This document shows positions 10,052-18,599 of a DNA stretch of 18,994 bases, piece after piece. The translations under genes and the position numbers were made by a program. Below the pieces are notes generated by a model that saw only the letters and a list, made by a program, of their open reading frames with translations, had not been told where the DNA came from and did no database searches. Position 1 is the first letter of the stretch. Each line of letters starts with the position of its first letter. Source of the stretch: Hyphomicrobiales bacterium (GTDB lineage Bacteria > Pseudomonadota > Alphaproteobacteria > Rhizobiales > Aestuariivirgaceae); assembly GCA_027030295.1 (NCBI GenBank), contig JALVFB010000003.1:1-18994 (forward strand), read 5' to 3'.

Positions 10052-11137
10052 TCAGCGCAGCTTCAGGGTCGCCAGGCCGATGAGCGCCAGCACCACGGCG
10101 ATGATCCAGAAGCGGATGACGATGGTTTCCTCCTTCCATCCCTTCTGTTCGAAATGGTGGTGCAGCGGGGCCATGCGGAACACCCGTTTGCCGGTGAGCT
10201 TGAAGGAAATCACCTGAACGATGACCGACACCGCCTCCAGCACGAACAGCCCGCCGATGATGGCCAGCACCAGCTCGTGCTTCGCCGCCACCGCGAAGGC
10301 GCCCAGCGCCCCGCCGAGCGCCAGCGATCCGGTGTCGCCCATGAAGATCTGCGCCGGCGGCGCGTTATACCACAGAAAGCCCAGACCGGCGCCGACGATG
10401 GCCCCGGCGATGATGGCCATTTCGCCGACGCCGCGCACATAGTGTATCTGCAAATAGTCGGAAAAGACCTTGTTGCCCACCAGATAGACGATGAGGGCGA
10501 AGCTTGCGGATGCGATCATCACCGGCACGATGGCCAGCCCGTCCAGCCCGTCGGTGAGGTTCACCGCGTTGGCCGCGCCGACGATGACCACCGCCGCGAA
10601 CAGATAATAGAACCACCCCAGATCGATGAGCACGTCCTTGAAGAACGGCACCGCCAGCTTGCCGGCCAGTTCCGGCGGCCCGACGCGGGTGAACACCCAC
10701 ACCGCGATGAACGCGATGGCGAACTCCAGCGCCAACCGCACCTTGCCGGAAAAACCCGCCGAACTCTGCTTCGTGACCTTCAGGTAGTCGTCGTAGAAGC
10801 CGATGGTGCCATAGCCCAGCAGCACGAACAGCAGCATCCACACGAAAGGATTGGCCAGGTTGGCCAGCAGCAACGTGGTGATGAGCACGCTGAGCAGAAT
10901 CATCAGCCCGCCCATGGTGGGCGTGCCGCGCTTGGAGAAGTGGCTCTGCGGCCCGTCTTCGCGGATGGGCTGGCCCTTGCCCTGGCGCACCCGGAGCATG
11001 GCGATGAGCCGCGGGCCGAACATGAACACCAGAAACAGGGCCAGCAGAATGGCCATGCCGGAGCGGAACGTGAGATAGCGGAACACGTTCACGCCCGGAA
11101 TGTCGCCGCCCAGCGCCAGCGCCAGATGATAGAGCAT
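10052..11137 (-). CDS. mraY: Phospho-N-acetylmuramoyl-pentapeptide-transferase
   Basis: MraY transfers phospho-MurNAc-pentapeptide from UDP to undecaprenyl phosphate, making lipid I, the first membrane step of peptidoglycan synthesis. The 361 residues form a polytopic membrane protein with about ten hydrophobic helices. Catalytic and family motifs are visible: [12 protein letters not shown] (66-77), the aspartate pair in FYDDY (114-118), NLTDGLDGL (193-201), [10 protein letters not shown] (267-276) and HHHFEQKGW (326-334). The length is typical of the family. It lies 69 bases downstream of murF and is the last gene of the minus-strand cluster; murD, ftsW and murG, which usually follow, are not here. 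The ATG at 11137 gives the usual N-terminus MLYHLA. Confidence 0.98.
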   Translation of the reverse strand: MLYHLALALGGDIPGVNVFRYLTFRSGMAILLALFLVFMFGPRLIAMLRVRQGKGQPIREDGPQSHFSKRGTPTMGGLMILLSVLITTLLLANLANPFVWMLLFVLLGYGTIGFYDDYLKVTKQSSAGFSGKVRLALEFAIAFIAVWVFTRVGPPELAGKLAVPFFKDVLIDLGWFYYLFAAVVIVGAANAVNLTDGLDGLAIVPVMIASASFALIVYLVGNKVFSDYLQIHYVRGVGEMAIIAGAIVGAGLGFLWYNAPPAQIFMGDTGSLALGGALGAFAVAAKHELVLAIIGGLFVLEAVSVIVQVISFKLTGKRVFRMAPLHHHFEQKGWKEETIVIRFWIIAVVLALIGLATLKLR

Positions 11138-11157
11138 GCGGCCTCTTCCCGATCCGG

Positions 11158-11176
11158 GGGCGCGATGGTCGCGCCC
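11158..11176. other. Perfect short hairpin in the murF-mraY gap
   Basis: GGGCGCGA, loop TGG, TCGCGCCC form an 8-base-pair perfect inverted repeat, 20 bases before the mraY start in the direction of transcription. There is no T-run, so it is not an obvious terminator. It could affect mRNA processing or mraY translation, or be a chance palindrome in GC-rich sequence. Confidence 0.3.
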
Positions 11177-11206
11177 GCTCCCTCCGGTGAATCATTGACC
11201 GGCCTT

Positions 11207-12637
11207 TTAGGCCAGATTTTCCCGCCGTGCAAAGGCCTCGGCCAGAGTGTGCACCACCGCCCCCAGCTTCATGCCGTTCGACCCCTTGAACAGGATCACG
11301 TCGCCGGGGCGCAGCGTCTTTTTCAGCCAGGGCTCCAGCATCGCCGCCCCGGCGACATGCGGCCCGCGCAGATGCGCCGGCACGGCGGCGCGCAGATGCT
11401 CCATCAGCGGCCCCACGGTGCACAGAATGTCCACTTGCGCTTCGGCCACCGCCCCGGCCAGCCCGGCATGCAGCGCCGGCCCCCGTTCGCCCAGCTCGAG
11501 CATGTCCGCCAGCACCGCGATGCGCCGCCCGCCGCCTCGCGGCTTCAGCTCGCCCAGCACCGCCAGCGCGGCGCGCATGCTGGCGGGGTTGGCGTTGTAG
11601 CTTTCATCTATCAGCAGCGCCTCGCCACCCGGCAGATGCAGCACATGGCGCCGCCCGCGCCCGGCCAGCGGGCGCATGTCGCGCAAACGCTGCATCAGCG
11701 GCGCCAGATCCAGCCCCAGCGCCTCCGCCACCGCCAGCACGATGAGGGCGTTGCGCGCCATGTGTTCGCCGGCAGTGCCGACAAGGAAGCTCACCGGCGT
11801 GCCGAACACGTCCGCCTGCACGCTCACCGTGCCGGCGCGCGCGTCGTTCATGGCGCGAACGAGACGCACGTCGGCGTTTGCGCCCACGCCGGTGGTGATG
11901 ATGCGCGCGATACCCGCCTCCTGCGCCGCGCGGACGAGCACATCGGCGTGGGGGGCGTCGGCGTTGACGACCGCCGCGCCGCCCGGCGCGACGCCGGAGA
12001 AGATCTCCGCCTTGGCGGCGGCGATGCCGCCCAGATCGTCGAAGGCGCCGATGTGGCTCTCCGCCACCTGGGTCACCACCGCCACGTGTGGCCGCGCCAT
12101 GGCGGTGAGGGCGGCGATTTCTCCGGGCGCGTTCATGCCCATCTCGATGACGGCGAAGGCGGCATCCCGCGGCATTTTCGCCAGCGTCAGCGGCACGCCC
12201 CAGTGGTTGTTGAAGCTGCCCTTCGCCGCATGCGTTACGCCCACGGCGGATAGCGCCATCGCCAGCATCTCTTTCGTGGTGGTCTTGCCCACCGAGCCGG
12301 TAACGCCGATGACCGCAGCCCGCGTGCGCGCCCGCGCCGCCCGCCCCAGGTCTTCCAGCGCCTTCAGCGCATCCTTCACCACGATGAGCGGCCCGGCGGC
12401 GCGCATTTCCTCCGTCGGGGCGGACACCACCGCCGCGCCGGCGCCCCGTTTCAGGGCGTCGGCCGCGAAGGCATGGCCGTCCATGCGCACGCCGCGGATG
12501 GCGAAGAACAGCGCGCCTTCGGCAATCTCGCGCGAATCGAAACTCACGTCGGAAAAGCCCGACGGCGGCGCGCCGATGACCTCCTCCGGCTTCAGCGCCG
12601 CGCGCACTTCTTCCCGGGACCACAACATGTCCGTCAC
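11207..12637 (-). CDS. murF: UDP-N-acetylmuramoyl-tripeptide--D-alanyl-D-alanine ligase
   Basis: MurF adds D-Ala-D-Ala to UDP-MurNAc-tripeptide, the last cytoplasmic step of peptidoglycan precursor synthesis. The 476 residues show the Mur ligase three-domain layout: N-terminal substrate domain with DVSFDSREIAEGALFFA (30-46), ATP-binding domain with TGSVGKTT (113-120) and SFNNHWGVPLT (141-151), and a C-terminal domain with ESYNANPAS (about 341-349). The start is taken as the GTG at 12635-12637, which overlaps the murE stop as GTGA, the usual coupling in this operon. An ATG three codons later is an alternative that would change only the first three residues. Confidence 0.97.
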   Translation of the reverse strand: MTDMLWSREEVRAALKPEEVIGAPPSGFSDVSFDSREIAEGALFFAIRGVRMDGHAFAADALKRGAGAAVVSAPTEEMRAAGPLIVVKDALKALEDLGRAARARTRAAVIGVTGSVGKTTTKEMLAMALSAVGVTHAAKGSFNNHWGVPLTLAKMPRDAAFAVIEMGMNAPGEIAALTAMARPHVAVVTQVAESHIGAFDDLGGIAAAKAEIFSGVAPGGAAVVNADAPHADVLVRAAQEAGIARIITTGVGANADVRLVRAMNDARAGTVSVQADVFGTPVSFLVGTAGEHMARNALIVLAVAEALGLDLAPLMQRLRDMRPLAGRGRRHVLHLPGGEALLIDESYNANPASMRAALAVLGELKPRGGGRRIAVLADMLELGERGPALHAGLAGAVAEAQVDILCTVGPLMEHLRAAVPAHLRGPHVAGAAMLEPWLKKTLRPGDVILFKGSNGMKLGAVVHTLAEAFARRENLA

Positions 12638-14097
12638 GCCGCCGCTTCCCTCAGATGTTTCAGGATTTCCTCGTGATCGGAGAACGGCAGCACCCTTTCG
12701 CCCACGATCTGGCCGGTTTCATGGCCCTTGCCGGCCACCAGCAGGATGTCGCCGGGCCGCAACCGCGCGATGGCGCTGGCGATGGCTTCGGCACGGTCGC
12801 CGATTTCCTCCGCTTCCGGCGCGCCTTTCAGTATCGCGGCGCGGATGGCCGCCGGGTCTTCCGAACGCGGGTTGTCGTCGGTGACGATCACCACATCGGC
12901 CAGCTTCGCCGCCGCCCCGCCCATTTCGGGGCGCTTGCCCCGGTCGCGGTCGCCACCGGCGCCGAACACCACCACGAGCCGCCCCTTCACATGGGGCCTG
13001 AGCGCGCGCAGGGCATGGGCCAGGGCGTCCGGCGTGTGTGCATAATCCACGAACACCGGCGCGCCGGCGTCCGTTCTGCCCACCAGCTCCATGCGCCCGC
13101 GCGCCCCGCGCAGCCGCTCCAGCCCCAGCACGGCCTCTTCCTCCGGCCCGCCGGAGGCGATCACCAGCCCCGCCGCGACAAGCGCGTTTTCCGCCTGGAA
13201 TTCCCCCACCAGCGGCAGGAAGATGCGGTATTCGCGGCGCGCGGTCTGCAGATGCAGGTGCTGGCCCAGCCCTTCCAGCCGGCGGGAGAGGAGCCTCAGC
13301 GATTCGCCCGCCTCGCCGGTGCCGAACACGCGCAGACCCCGCTTCGCCGCGCGGCGGGCCACCTCGTCGCCTTCCGCCGCGTCCATGTTCACCACCGCCC
13401 CGGCGGGCGGGTGCAACAATTCCTCGAACAGCCGCATCTTGGCCTCGAAATAGGCCCCCATGTCGCCGTGATAGTCGAGATGGTCACGCGAGAGATTGGT
13501 GAACGCTCCGGCGGTCAGCCGCACGCCGTCCATGCGGTATTGCGCCAGCCCGTGGGAGGAAGCCTCCATGGCCAGATGCGAGATGCCACGCAGGCGCATG
13601 TGCATCAGCATCTCGTGCAGGGTGATGACGTCCGGCGTGGTGTGGCGCACGTTCAGATCGTCCAGCCCCGGACCGGCCACCCCCAGCGTGCCCATGGAAG
13701 CGGCGCGAAAACCCATGAACGCCCAGATCTGGCGGGTGAACTCGGCCACCGAGCTCTTGCCGTTGGTGCCCGTGACGGCGACGATGGTGACCGGCTGATG
13801 CACGTAAAAACGCGCCGCGATGTGGGCCAGCGCGCGGGCCGGATTTTCCGCGCGCACCACCGCGATGTCCCGTGGCAGTTCCGGCAGGGAAGCGTTCTCG
13901 GCCACCAGCAGGGCCGTCGCCCCGCGCTGAAGCGCATCGGGAACGAATTGCAGGCCGTCATATTTCGTGCCCGGCAGAGCGGCGAACAGGCATCCGGGCT
14001 TCACAAGCCGCGAATCCAGCGCCAGCCCGGTCACGGGCATGTCCGCCGGGCCTTCGATGCGGCAGCATTTGGCGAGATGTTTCAGCGGTCTGACCAT
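12634..14097 (-). CDS. murE: UDP-N-acetylmuramoyl-L-alanyl-D-glutamate--2,6-diaminopimelate ligase
   Basis: MurE adds the third stem-peptide residue. The motif DDNPR (407-411) is the known determinant for meso-diaminopimelate, so the cell wall should be of the Gram-negative DAP type. Other landmarks over 487 residues are TGTNGKSS (109-116, ATP P-loop), the probable carbamylated lysine in YFEAKMRLF (K220), DYAHTPD (351-357) and GKGHE (456-460). It overlaps murF by four bases. Unlike its neighbours it is separated from the upstream gene ftsI by 172 bases, which contain a palindromic repeat and a possible promoter, so it may have its own transcription start. The ribosome-binding site is weak (GAGACGG). 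Confidence 0.98.
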   Translation of the reverse strand: MVRPLKHLAKCCRIEGPADMPVTGLALDSRLVKPGCLFAALPGTKYDGLQFVPDALQRGATALLVAENASLPELPRDIAVVRAENPARALAHIAARFYVHQPVTIVAVTGTNGKSSVAEFTRQIWAFMGFRAASMGTLGVAGPGLDDLNVRHTTPDVITLHEMLMHMRLRGISHLAMEASSHGLAQYRMDGVRLTAGAFTNLSRDHLDYHGDMGAYFEAKMRLFEELLHPPAGAVVNMDAAEGDEVARRAAKRGLRVFGTGEAGESLRLLSRRLEGLGQHLHLQTARREYRIFLPLVGEFQAENALVAAGLVIASGGPEEEAVLGLERLRGARGRMELVGRTDAGAPVFVDYAHTPDALAHALRALRPHVKGRLVVVFGAGGDRDRGKRPEMGGAAAKLADVVIVTDDNPRSEDPAAIRAAILKGAPEAEEIGDRAEAIASAIARLRPGDILLVAGKGHETGQIVGERVLPFSDHEEILKHLREAAA

Positions 14098-14122
14098 GCC
14101 CGTCTCATCATGCCGGTTTTTC

Positions 14123-14204
14123 CGTCATTCCGGCGCAAGCCGGAATCTCGTGCCGGAAACTCGCGAGGCCATTGCACGAGACCCCGGCTTTCGCCGGGGT
14201 GACG
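14123..14204. repeat. Compound palindromic repeat (REP/BIME-like) between ftsI and murE
   Basis: Two 31-base arms (14123-14153 and 14174-14204) are inverted copies of each other with five mismatches. Each arm holds its own perfect 8-base-pair hairpin: ATTCCGGC-GCAA-GCCGGAAT (14127-14146) and ACCCCGGC-TTTC-GCCGGGGT (14181-14200). Four of the five arm mismatches are paired changes that preserve the hairpins. The 20-base centre contains the palindrome CTCGCGAG. The pattern 'GTCATTCCGGCG..AAGCCGGAAT' resembles dispersed intergenic palindromes seen in many proteobacterial genomes. I see no other copy in this window and no clear target-site duplication, so mobility is inferred only. Confidence 0.75.
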
Positions 14205-14230
14205 TGGGAGGCTTGAATCATGCGGCTTGT

Positions 14231-14260
14231 AGCATAACCCAAAGGATTCCGGGCAACCAA
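14231..14260 (-). promoter_or_regulatory. Possible murE promoter
   Basis: On the minus strand TTGGTT (14255-14260) and TATGCT (14231-14236) are 18 bases apart, just after the ftsI stop. The same TATGCT -10 occurs in the better promoter before ispB. A GATTC site (14245-14249) lies in the spacer. If real, the palindromic repeat would lie in the murE 5' untranslated region. Confidence 0.3.
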
Positions 14261-14269
14261 CCCTTGTCC

Positions 14270-16051
14270 TCACCTCTTCGCTTCACTCTGCGCCACCTGG
14301 GGAGCAGAGGCCGGTTTGCCATACAGCCGCCGCCAGCGAATCAGCTCCCTTTTCGCCTCTTCCGTGTCCAGCCGCGGGGCAACGCCCAGAATGGGCGCGA
14401 TGCGCGCGATGATCCGACCCGCGGTGGGCACCGCATTCCACCCGGAGGTGGCGAAGCCGTGGGTTTCCGGCAGCGGCTGCGGATCGTCCAGCATCACCAG
14501 CACCAGGTATTTCGGATCGTCCATCGGGAAAGCGCCGATGAAAGTGGTCAACCGGTGATCCTTGGAATATTTTCCGTTCACGATCTTTTCCGCCGTGCCC
14601 GTCTTGCCGCCGACGCGGTAGCCCGGCGCGGCGGCGCGGCGGGCCGTGCCCTCAATCGCGTTCAGACGAAACAGGTAGCGCATCTTGCGCGAAGCGCCCT
14701 CGGAGATCACCCGCCGTGACATGGCCAGCGCCGTCTCGCGGTCGCGCTTGAGGAAGGTGGGCGGGATGAGCCGCCCGCCGTTGATGAGCGCGGCCACCAC
14801 CTGCGCCCCCTGCAAGGGCTGCACGGCGAAGCCATGACCATAGGAGGCGGTGACGGAAGTGATGGTGCTCCAGCGCCTGGGCAGCAGGGGCCTGGCGCTT
14901 TCCGGCAGCTCCGTGCGCAATCGCTGCGTCAGGCCCACTTTCCGCAGAAAGGCCCAGTGCTTTTGCAGCCCCACCTCCAGCGCCATGCGGGCGGTGCCGA
15001 TGTTGGAGGAATGGATGAATATTTCCGGCACCGTGAGCCAGCGGCGCTGGGCGTGATAGTCATGAATCTTCGCCCGTCCGATCTTCAGCGGAAAGCGCGC
15101 GTCGTATTTCTTGTCCAGACGCGCCGTGCCGTTGTCCAGCGCCATGGCGAAGGTGACCGCCTTGACGACGGAGCCCAGCTCGAAGACGCCCGCCGTCATG
15201 CGGTTGAGCCGGTCTTTCGCCAGCGCTTCCTTGCGGTTCGGATCGTTGGGGTCGAAATCCGGCAACGAAACCAGCGCCAGCACTTCGCCCGTGTTCACGT
15301 CCATCACCAGCCCGCCGGCGCCGATGGCCCGGAACTTCTCCTTCGCCGCCGCCAGCTCAGCGCGCAGCGCCTCCTGCACACGCACATCCAGCGCCAGCGG
15401 CACCGGCAGCGCACCCTCGCCCGCGGCTTTCGCGCGGGAAACCATGAACAGCTTGCCGCCGCCGTCCAGCCAGCGCTCGATGCCGGAAAGCCCGCGCTTG
15501 TCGATGTCGGTGAAGCCGATGACGTGCGCCGTCAGCCGGCCCATGGGGTAGACCCGCTTCTTTTCCTTCATCACGCGGATGCCGGGAATGGCCAGGGCGA
15601 CGATGCGGCTTTCCACCTCGCGCGGCACCTTGCGCGCGATCCACACGAACTTGCGGCGCTTGTCGGAGAGTCGCCCGCGCAGCTTCTGGATGTCGAGATC
15701 GGGCAATACGGACATGAGCGCCATGAGCGCCTGATCGACATTGGCCATGCGATATGGCTCGGCGAAGATGGAGGCACGCGGCACATCCGCCGCCAGCACG
15801 GCGCCGTTCCTGTCCACGATGTCCGGCCGCGGAATGGACTGCCTGTGCACCACCACGCGCCGTTTCGGTTCGTCCTGCGCCAGCATCAGCCACGCCGCCT
15901 TCAGCGCCACCGCCGCGAACAGCACCGCGAACAGGCCCAGGACGAAACGCACCCTGGGGCGCGGCTCGCGCACCAGAAGCCGGGAGCCGTCCCAACCGGC
16001 GGGCCGCGTGGCGTCAGCCCTCTGCGCCTGGGGGGGATGCGGCACGCTCAT
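14270..16051 (-). CDS. ftsI: Peptidoglycan D,D-transpeptidase FtsI (penicillin-binding protein 3)
   Basis: This class B penicillin-binding protein cross-links septal peptidoglycan during division. The 593 residues show a cytoplasmic N-terminus, one transmembrane helix (about 34-58), a pedestal domain beginning at RNGAVLA (81-87) and a C-terminal transpeptidase domain. The three active-site motifs are SVVK (294-297, nucleophile S294), SSN (348-350) and KTGT (483-486). The [29 protein letters not shown] stretch (about 246-269) fits FtsI, as does its position after ftsL. The ATG overlaps the ftsL stop by ATGA. The last 30 residues, after the fold, are polar and low in complexity. Confidence 0.96.
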   Translation of the reverse strand: MSVPHPPQAQRADATRPAGWDGSRLLVREPRPRVRFVLGLFAVLFAAVALKAAWLMLAQDEPKRRVVVHRQSIPRPDIVDRNGAVLAADVPRASIFAEPYRMANVDQALMALMSVLPDLDIQKLRGRLSDKRRKFVWIARKVPREVESRIVALAIPGIRVMKEKKRVYPMGRLTAHVIGFTDIDKRGLSGIERWLDGGGKLFMVSRAKAAGEGALPVPLALDVRVQEALRAELAAAKEKFRAIGAGGLVMDVNTGEVLALVSLPDFDPNDPNRKEALAKDRLNRMTAGVFELGSVVKAVTFAMALDNGTARLDKKYDARFPLKIGRAKIHDYHAQRRWLTVPEIFIHSSNIGTARMALEVGLQKHWAFLRKVGLTQRLRTELPESARPLLPRRWSTITSVTASYGHGFAVQPLQGAQVVAALINGGRLIPPTFLKRDRETALAMSRRVISEGASRKMRYLFRLNAIEGTARRAAAPGYRVGGKTGTAEKIVNGKYSKDHRLTTFIGAFPMDDPKYLVLVMLDDPQPLPETHGFATSGWNAVPTAGRIIARIAPILGVAPRLDTEEAKRELIRWRRLYGKPASAPQVAQSEAKR

Positions 16052-16536
16052 GGCCCGTCCTCCGGCACCGTTCCACGAATCATGCCCGTCAGCGGGTCGG
16101 CGGGGGCAGCGGGCGTTGCACTCTCAGAGGCTTCTTCCCGCGTTTGCGCGTGCGCCTCCTCGCCGGCGGCGCGCAGGGCCATGGTGGCCAGGGCGTCGCG
16201 TTCCGCGGCGGCGTCCGCCGCCGGCGCCGGACGCATGGGCAGGGTTTCCATCAGCTCCGCAAAGGGATGCACCGCGGCCGGGTCGGGGGAGGCGAGATTC
16301 AGCTTCAGCCGCGCCAGTTTCTCCAGCCGCATGGGATTGCGCAGGCGCTGCCATTCGATGCTCAGGCGGCGGATGGTTTCCCTTTCCAGCCGCCGGGCCT
16401 GCTCCAGCTTGCGGATCTGGCGTTCCACCCGGCGCACCTGATGCTCGCGGTCATAGAGCCACATGGCCACCGCCACCAGGCCAACGGCCAGCAGGATGTT
16501 CAGCACCCCCAGCACGCGCATGAATCGTGAGCGCAT
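16048..16536 (-). CDS. ftsL: Cell division protein FtsL
   Basis: FtsL is a small bitopic protein that joins FtsB and FtsQ in activating the septal synthase FtsW-FtsI. The 162 residues have a short basic cytoplasmic start (MRSRFMR), one transmembrane helix (about 8-27), a charged coiled-coil stretch (about 30-65, EHQVRRVERQIRKLEQARRL) and the NPMRLEKLARLKLNLASP-type segment (67-84) seen in FtsL proteins. The tail after about residue 100 is Ala/Pro/Glu-rich and probably disordered. The open frame runs further upstream, but the ATG at 16534-16536 overlaps the rsmH stop by one base (TGATG) and places the helix correctly. The sequence is poorly conserved in general, so the call rests on topology plus position between rsmH and ftsI. 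Confidence 0.88.
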   Translation of the reverse strand: MRSRFMRVLGVLNILLAVGLVAVAMWLYDREHQVRRVERQIRKLEQARRLERETIRRLSIEWQRLRNPMRLEKLARLKLNLASPDPAAVHPFAELMETLPMRPAPAADAAAERDALATMALRAAGEEAHAQTREEASESATPAAPADPLTGMIRGTVPEDGP

Positions 16537-17597
16537 CACCGTCTCCCCCTTCCCTTGCGCGCCCGCCGCGAATGCGGGGGCTTGCCGGCGCCACCGCCGC
16601 GTTCGCCGATGGAGACGGCGGGCAGAGGCGGCACTTCCGCAATGGGCGGCGCGTCCGTGCGCTCGCCCGCCCTGAGCCGCGCCGAACGCGCGCGCGGGTT
16701 GCATGCCACCTCTTCTTGCGAGGGCGCTGCGCCGCCCGGCGCGACGTCCACGAACGACGGCGCGGGCGGCTCCGGCTCGTGCGGCAGGCGGCGCGAGGCG
16801 GCCTGTCCGCGGCCGGTGCGGGCGGCGAAGAAGCGCTTGACGATGCGGTCTTCCAGCGAATGAAAGCTCACCACCACCAGCCGGCCGCCGGGCTTCAGCA
16901 GGCGTTCCGCCGCCAGCAGCCCGCGCGCCACTTCCTCCAGCTCGCGGTTGACGAAAATGCGCAGGGCCTGAAAGGCGCGGGTGGCCGGGTGCTTCCTGCC
17001 GGGGCGCGGACGGCCGAGCACCGATTCGGCCACCTCCACCAGGTCGAAGGTGGTTGTGAACGGCCGCTCCTTGCGCCGGCGCACGATGGCCCGCGCCAGC
17101 GGCCGCGCCCGGCGCTCCTCGCCATAGGTCTTCAGGATGTCGGCGATGTCTTCCTCGCGAAAGGTGTTCAGCACCTGAGCGGCGGAAAGCCCCTCACCCT
17201 CCATGCGCATGTCCAGCGGCCCCTCGCGCATGAAGGAAAAGCCGCGGTCGGCCTCGTCCAGCTGCATGGAGGAGACGCCGAGATCCATCACCACGCCGTC
17301 CACCGCCGTGACGTCATGGTCGGCCAGCAGCCGCTCCATGTCGGAGAAGCGCCCGTGCAGCAGGATGAGCCGTCCGGGATGGTCCTCCGCCAGCGCCCGG
17401 CCGCCGGCGATGGCCGCCGGATCGCGGTCGATGGCGAACAGCCGCGTTTCCGGTACATCCAGAATGGCCCGCGCATAGCCGCCGGCGCCGAAGGTGGCGT
17501 CCACATACACCCCTCCGGGCCGCGGCGAGAGGTATTCCATGGCCTCGCGCAGCAGCACCGGCACGTGCCGTTCCCGCCTGTCCTGTCGTTCGGGCAT
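16536..17597 (-). CDS. rsmH: 16S rRNA (cytosine(1402)-N(4))-methyltransferase RsmH
   Basis: RsmH (MraW) methylates N4 of C1402 in the decoding centre of 16S rRNA. Signatures are HVPVLLREAMEYL at the N-terminus, the SAM-binding DATFGAGGYARAIL, MDLGVSSMQLD, NTFREEDIADIL, PATRAFQALRIFVN, VVSFHSLEDRIVKRFF and the core end CNPRARSARLRAGERT. About 38 further residues form a Pro-rich then strongly basic tail (SRRARKGRGRR), absent from the classic 313-residue enzyme. The frame is open to a GTG at 17723 with another ATG at 17657; I choose the ATG at 17597 because it starts close to the conserved HVPVLL, with GGAG 8 bases upstream in the loop of a small CTGGC/GCCAG hairpin. mraZ, which normally precedes it, is absent; lptB lies upstream instead. 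Confidence 0.94.
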   Translation of the reverse strand: MPERQDRRERHVPVLLREAMEYLSPRPGGVYVDATFGAGGYARAILDVPETRLFAIDRDPAAIAGGRALAEDHPGRLILLHGRFSDMERLLADHDVTAVDGVVMDLGVSSMQLDEADRGFSFMREGPLDMRMEGEGLSAAQVLNTFREEDIADILKTYGEERRARPLARAIVRRRKERPFTTTFDLVEVAESVLGRPRPGRKHPATRAFQALRIFVNRELEEVARGLLAAERLLKPGGRLVVVSFHSLEDRIVKRFFAARTGRGQAASRRLPHEPEPPAPSFVDVAPGGAAPSQEEVACNPRARSARLRAGERTDAPPIAEVPPLPAVSIGERGGGAGKPPHSRRARKGRGRR

Positions 17598-17745
17598 GAG
17601 CCTGGCTCCGGGCCAGTTCGCCAGTGGTGCGAAATGCCGCGCCGGATGGTGCAGCATGCGGCCTGTCCCCCGGTTGGCGCGCCGGTTCCGTTCATCGCCG
17701 GACGCGAGTGATTGTCCCCTCACGGGGATGATGGCCCGGGCGTGG

Positions 17746-17760
17746 TTAACAAGCCGTTAG
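17746..17760 (-). promoter_or_regulatory. CtrA-like binding site upstream of rsmH
   Basis: Read on the minus strand the sequence is CTAA-CGGCTTG-TTAACC, one mismatch from the alphaproteobacterial CtrA consensus TTAA-N7-TTAAC. It lies about 150 bases upstream of the preferred rsmH start and just after the lptB stop, the expected place for a dcw promoter. No strong -10 can be assigned nearby. The match is short, so this is a prediction only. Confidence 0.35.
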
Positions 17761-17785
17761 GAACCGCCCGTGTCCGCTGCCGGCA

Positions 17786-18562
17786 CTACAGCGAGAAGTT
17801 CTCGCCCAGGTAATGCCGGCGCACCTCCGGGTGGGCGACGATTTCCCGCGGCGTGCCCTCGGTCAGGACCTCGCCGTCATGGATGATGTAGGCGCGGTCG
17901 ATGAGGCCGAGGGTTTCGCGCACGTTGTGATCCGTAACAAGCACCCCGATTCCCCGAGCGGTAAGCTTTCGCACCAGCTGGCGGATATCATTGATCGCAA
18001 TCGGGTCAATCCCGGCGAAGGGTTCGTCGAGCAGCATGTATCGGGGATTTGCGGCCAGGGCGCGGGCGATTTCCAGCCGCCGACGCTCGCCGCCAGATAG
18101 CGCCACAGCCGGCGAATGCGCAAGGTGCTCAATCTGGAACTCATGCAACAACTCACTCAACACACGTTCACGCTCCGCCCGCGGCAGACCCCGCACCTCG
18201 AGAATGGCGCGGATGTTGTCCGCCACCGACAACCCGCGGAACACGGAAGGCTCCTGGGGCAGATACCCCACCCCCATGCGCGCCCGGCGAAACATGGGCA
18301 ACATGGTCACATCCCGCCCGTCCAGCAGGATGGCGCCGTCATCGGCGGCGATCAGCCCGGTGATCATGTAGAACACCGTGGTCTTGCCCGCCCCGTTCGG
18401 CCCCAGCAGGCCCACCGCCTCGCCCGTGCGCACATGCAGGGATACACCCCGCACCACCGGCCGGCGACCATAGGTCTTGACCAGCCCCACCGCCTCGATG
18501 CCCGTGGCGGCCGCCGTCTGTTCTCCGGCCTCCCGCCGGCCCGTGGTCGCTGCCATGTCCAT
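17786..18562 (-). CDS. lptB: Lipopolysaccharide export ABC transporter ATP-binding protein LptB
   Basis: LptB is the cytoplasmic ATPase that, with LptF and LptG, pulls lipopolysaccharide from the inner membrane into the LptC-LptA bridge. The 258 residues carry Walker A GPNGAGKTT (54-62), Q-loop LPQEPSVFRGLSV (101-113), signature LSGGERRR (155-162), Walker B YMLLDEPFAGIDP (175-187) and the switch histidine TDHNVRE (H212 region). LPQEPSVFRGL and DPIAINDIRQLV are typical of LptB rather than LivG-type ATPases. The first 20 residues form a non-conserved extension; an alternative ATG lies two codons downstream. AGGA precedes the first ATG. It follows lptA after 89 bases. rpoN, the usual downstream neighbour in many proteobacteria, is replaced here by rsmH. 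Confidence 0.96.
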   Translation of the reverse strand: MDMAATTGRREAGEQTAAATGIEAVGLVKTYGRRPVVRGVSLHVRTGEAVGLLGPNGAGKTTVFYMITGLIAADDGAILLDGRDVTMLPMFRRARMGVGYLPQEPSVFRGLSVADNIRAILEVRGLPRAERERVLSELLHEFQIEHLAHSPAVALSGGERRRLEIARALAANPRYMLLDEPFAGIDPIAINDIRQLVRKLTARGIGVLVTDHNVRETLGLIDRAYIIHDGEVLTEGTPREIVAHPEVRRHYLGENFSL

Positions 18563-18599
18563 TCCGTGTCCTGCCGAATGCGAATGTGAACGGGTTTGA

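Noticed and set aside
10154..12253. A 699-codon plus-strand open frame
   Set aside because: It is antisense to mraY and murF, rich in His, Arg and Gln, and shows no domain. The same applies to the long plus-strand frames at 12655-14202 and 14834-16441.
17598..17785. A remnant of mraZ or another small gene upstream of rsmH
   Set aside because: Translation of the open frame (for example MLHHPARHFAPLANWPG) shows no MraZ-like sequence; it reads as non-coding DNA or a spurious RsmH extension.
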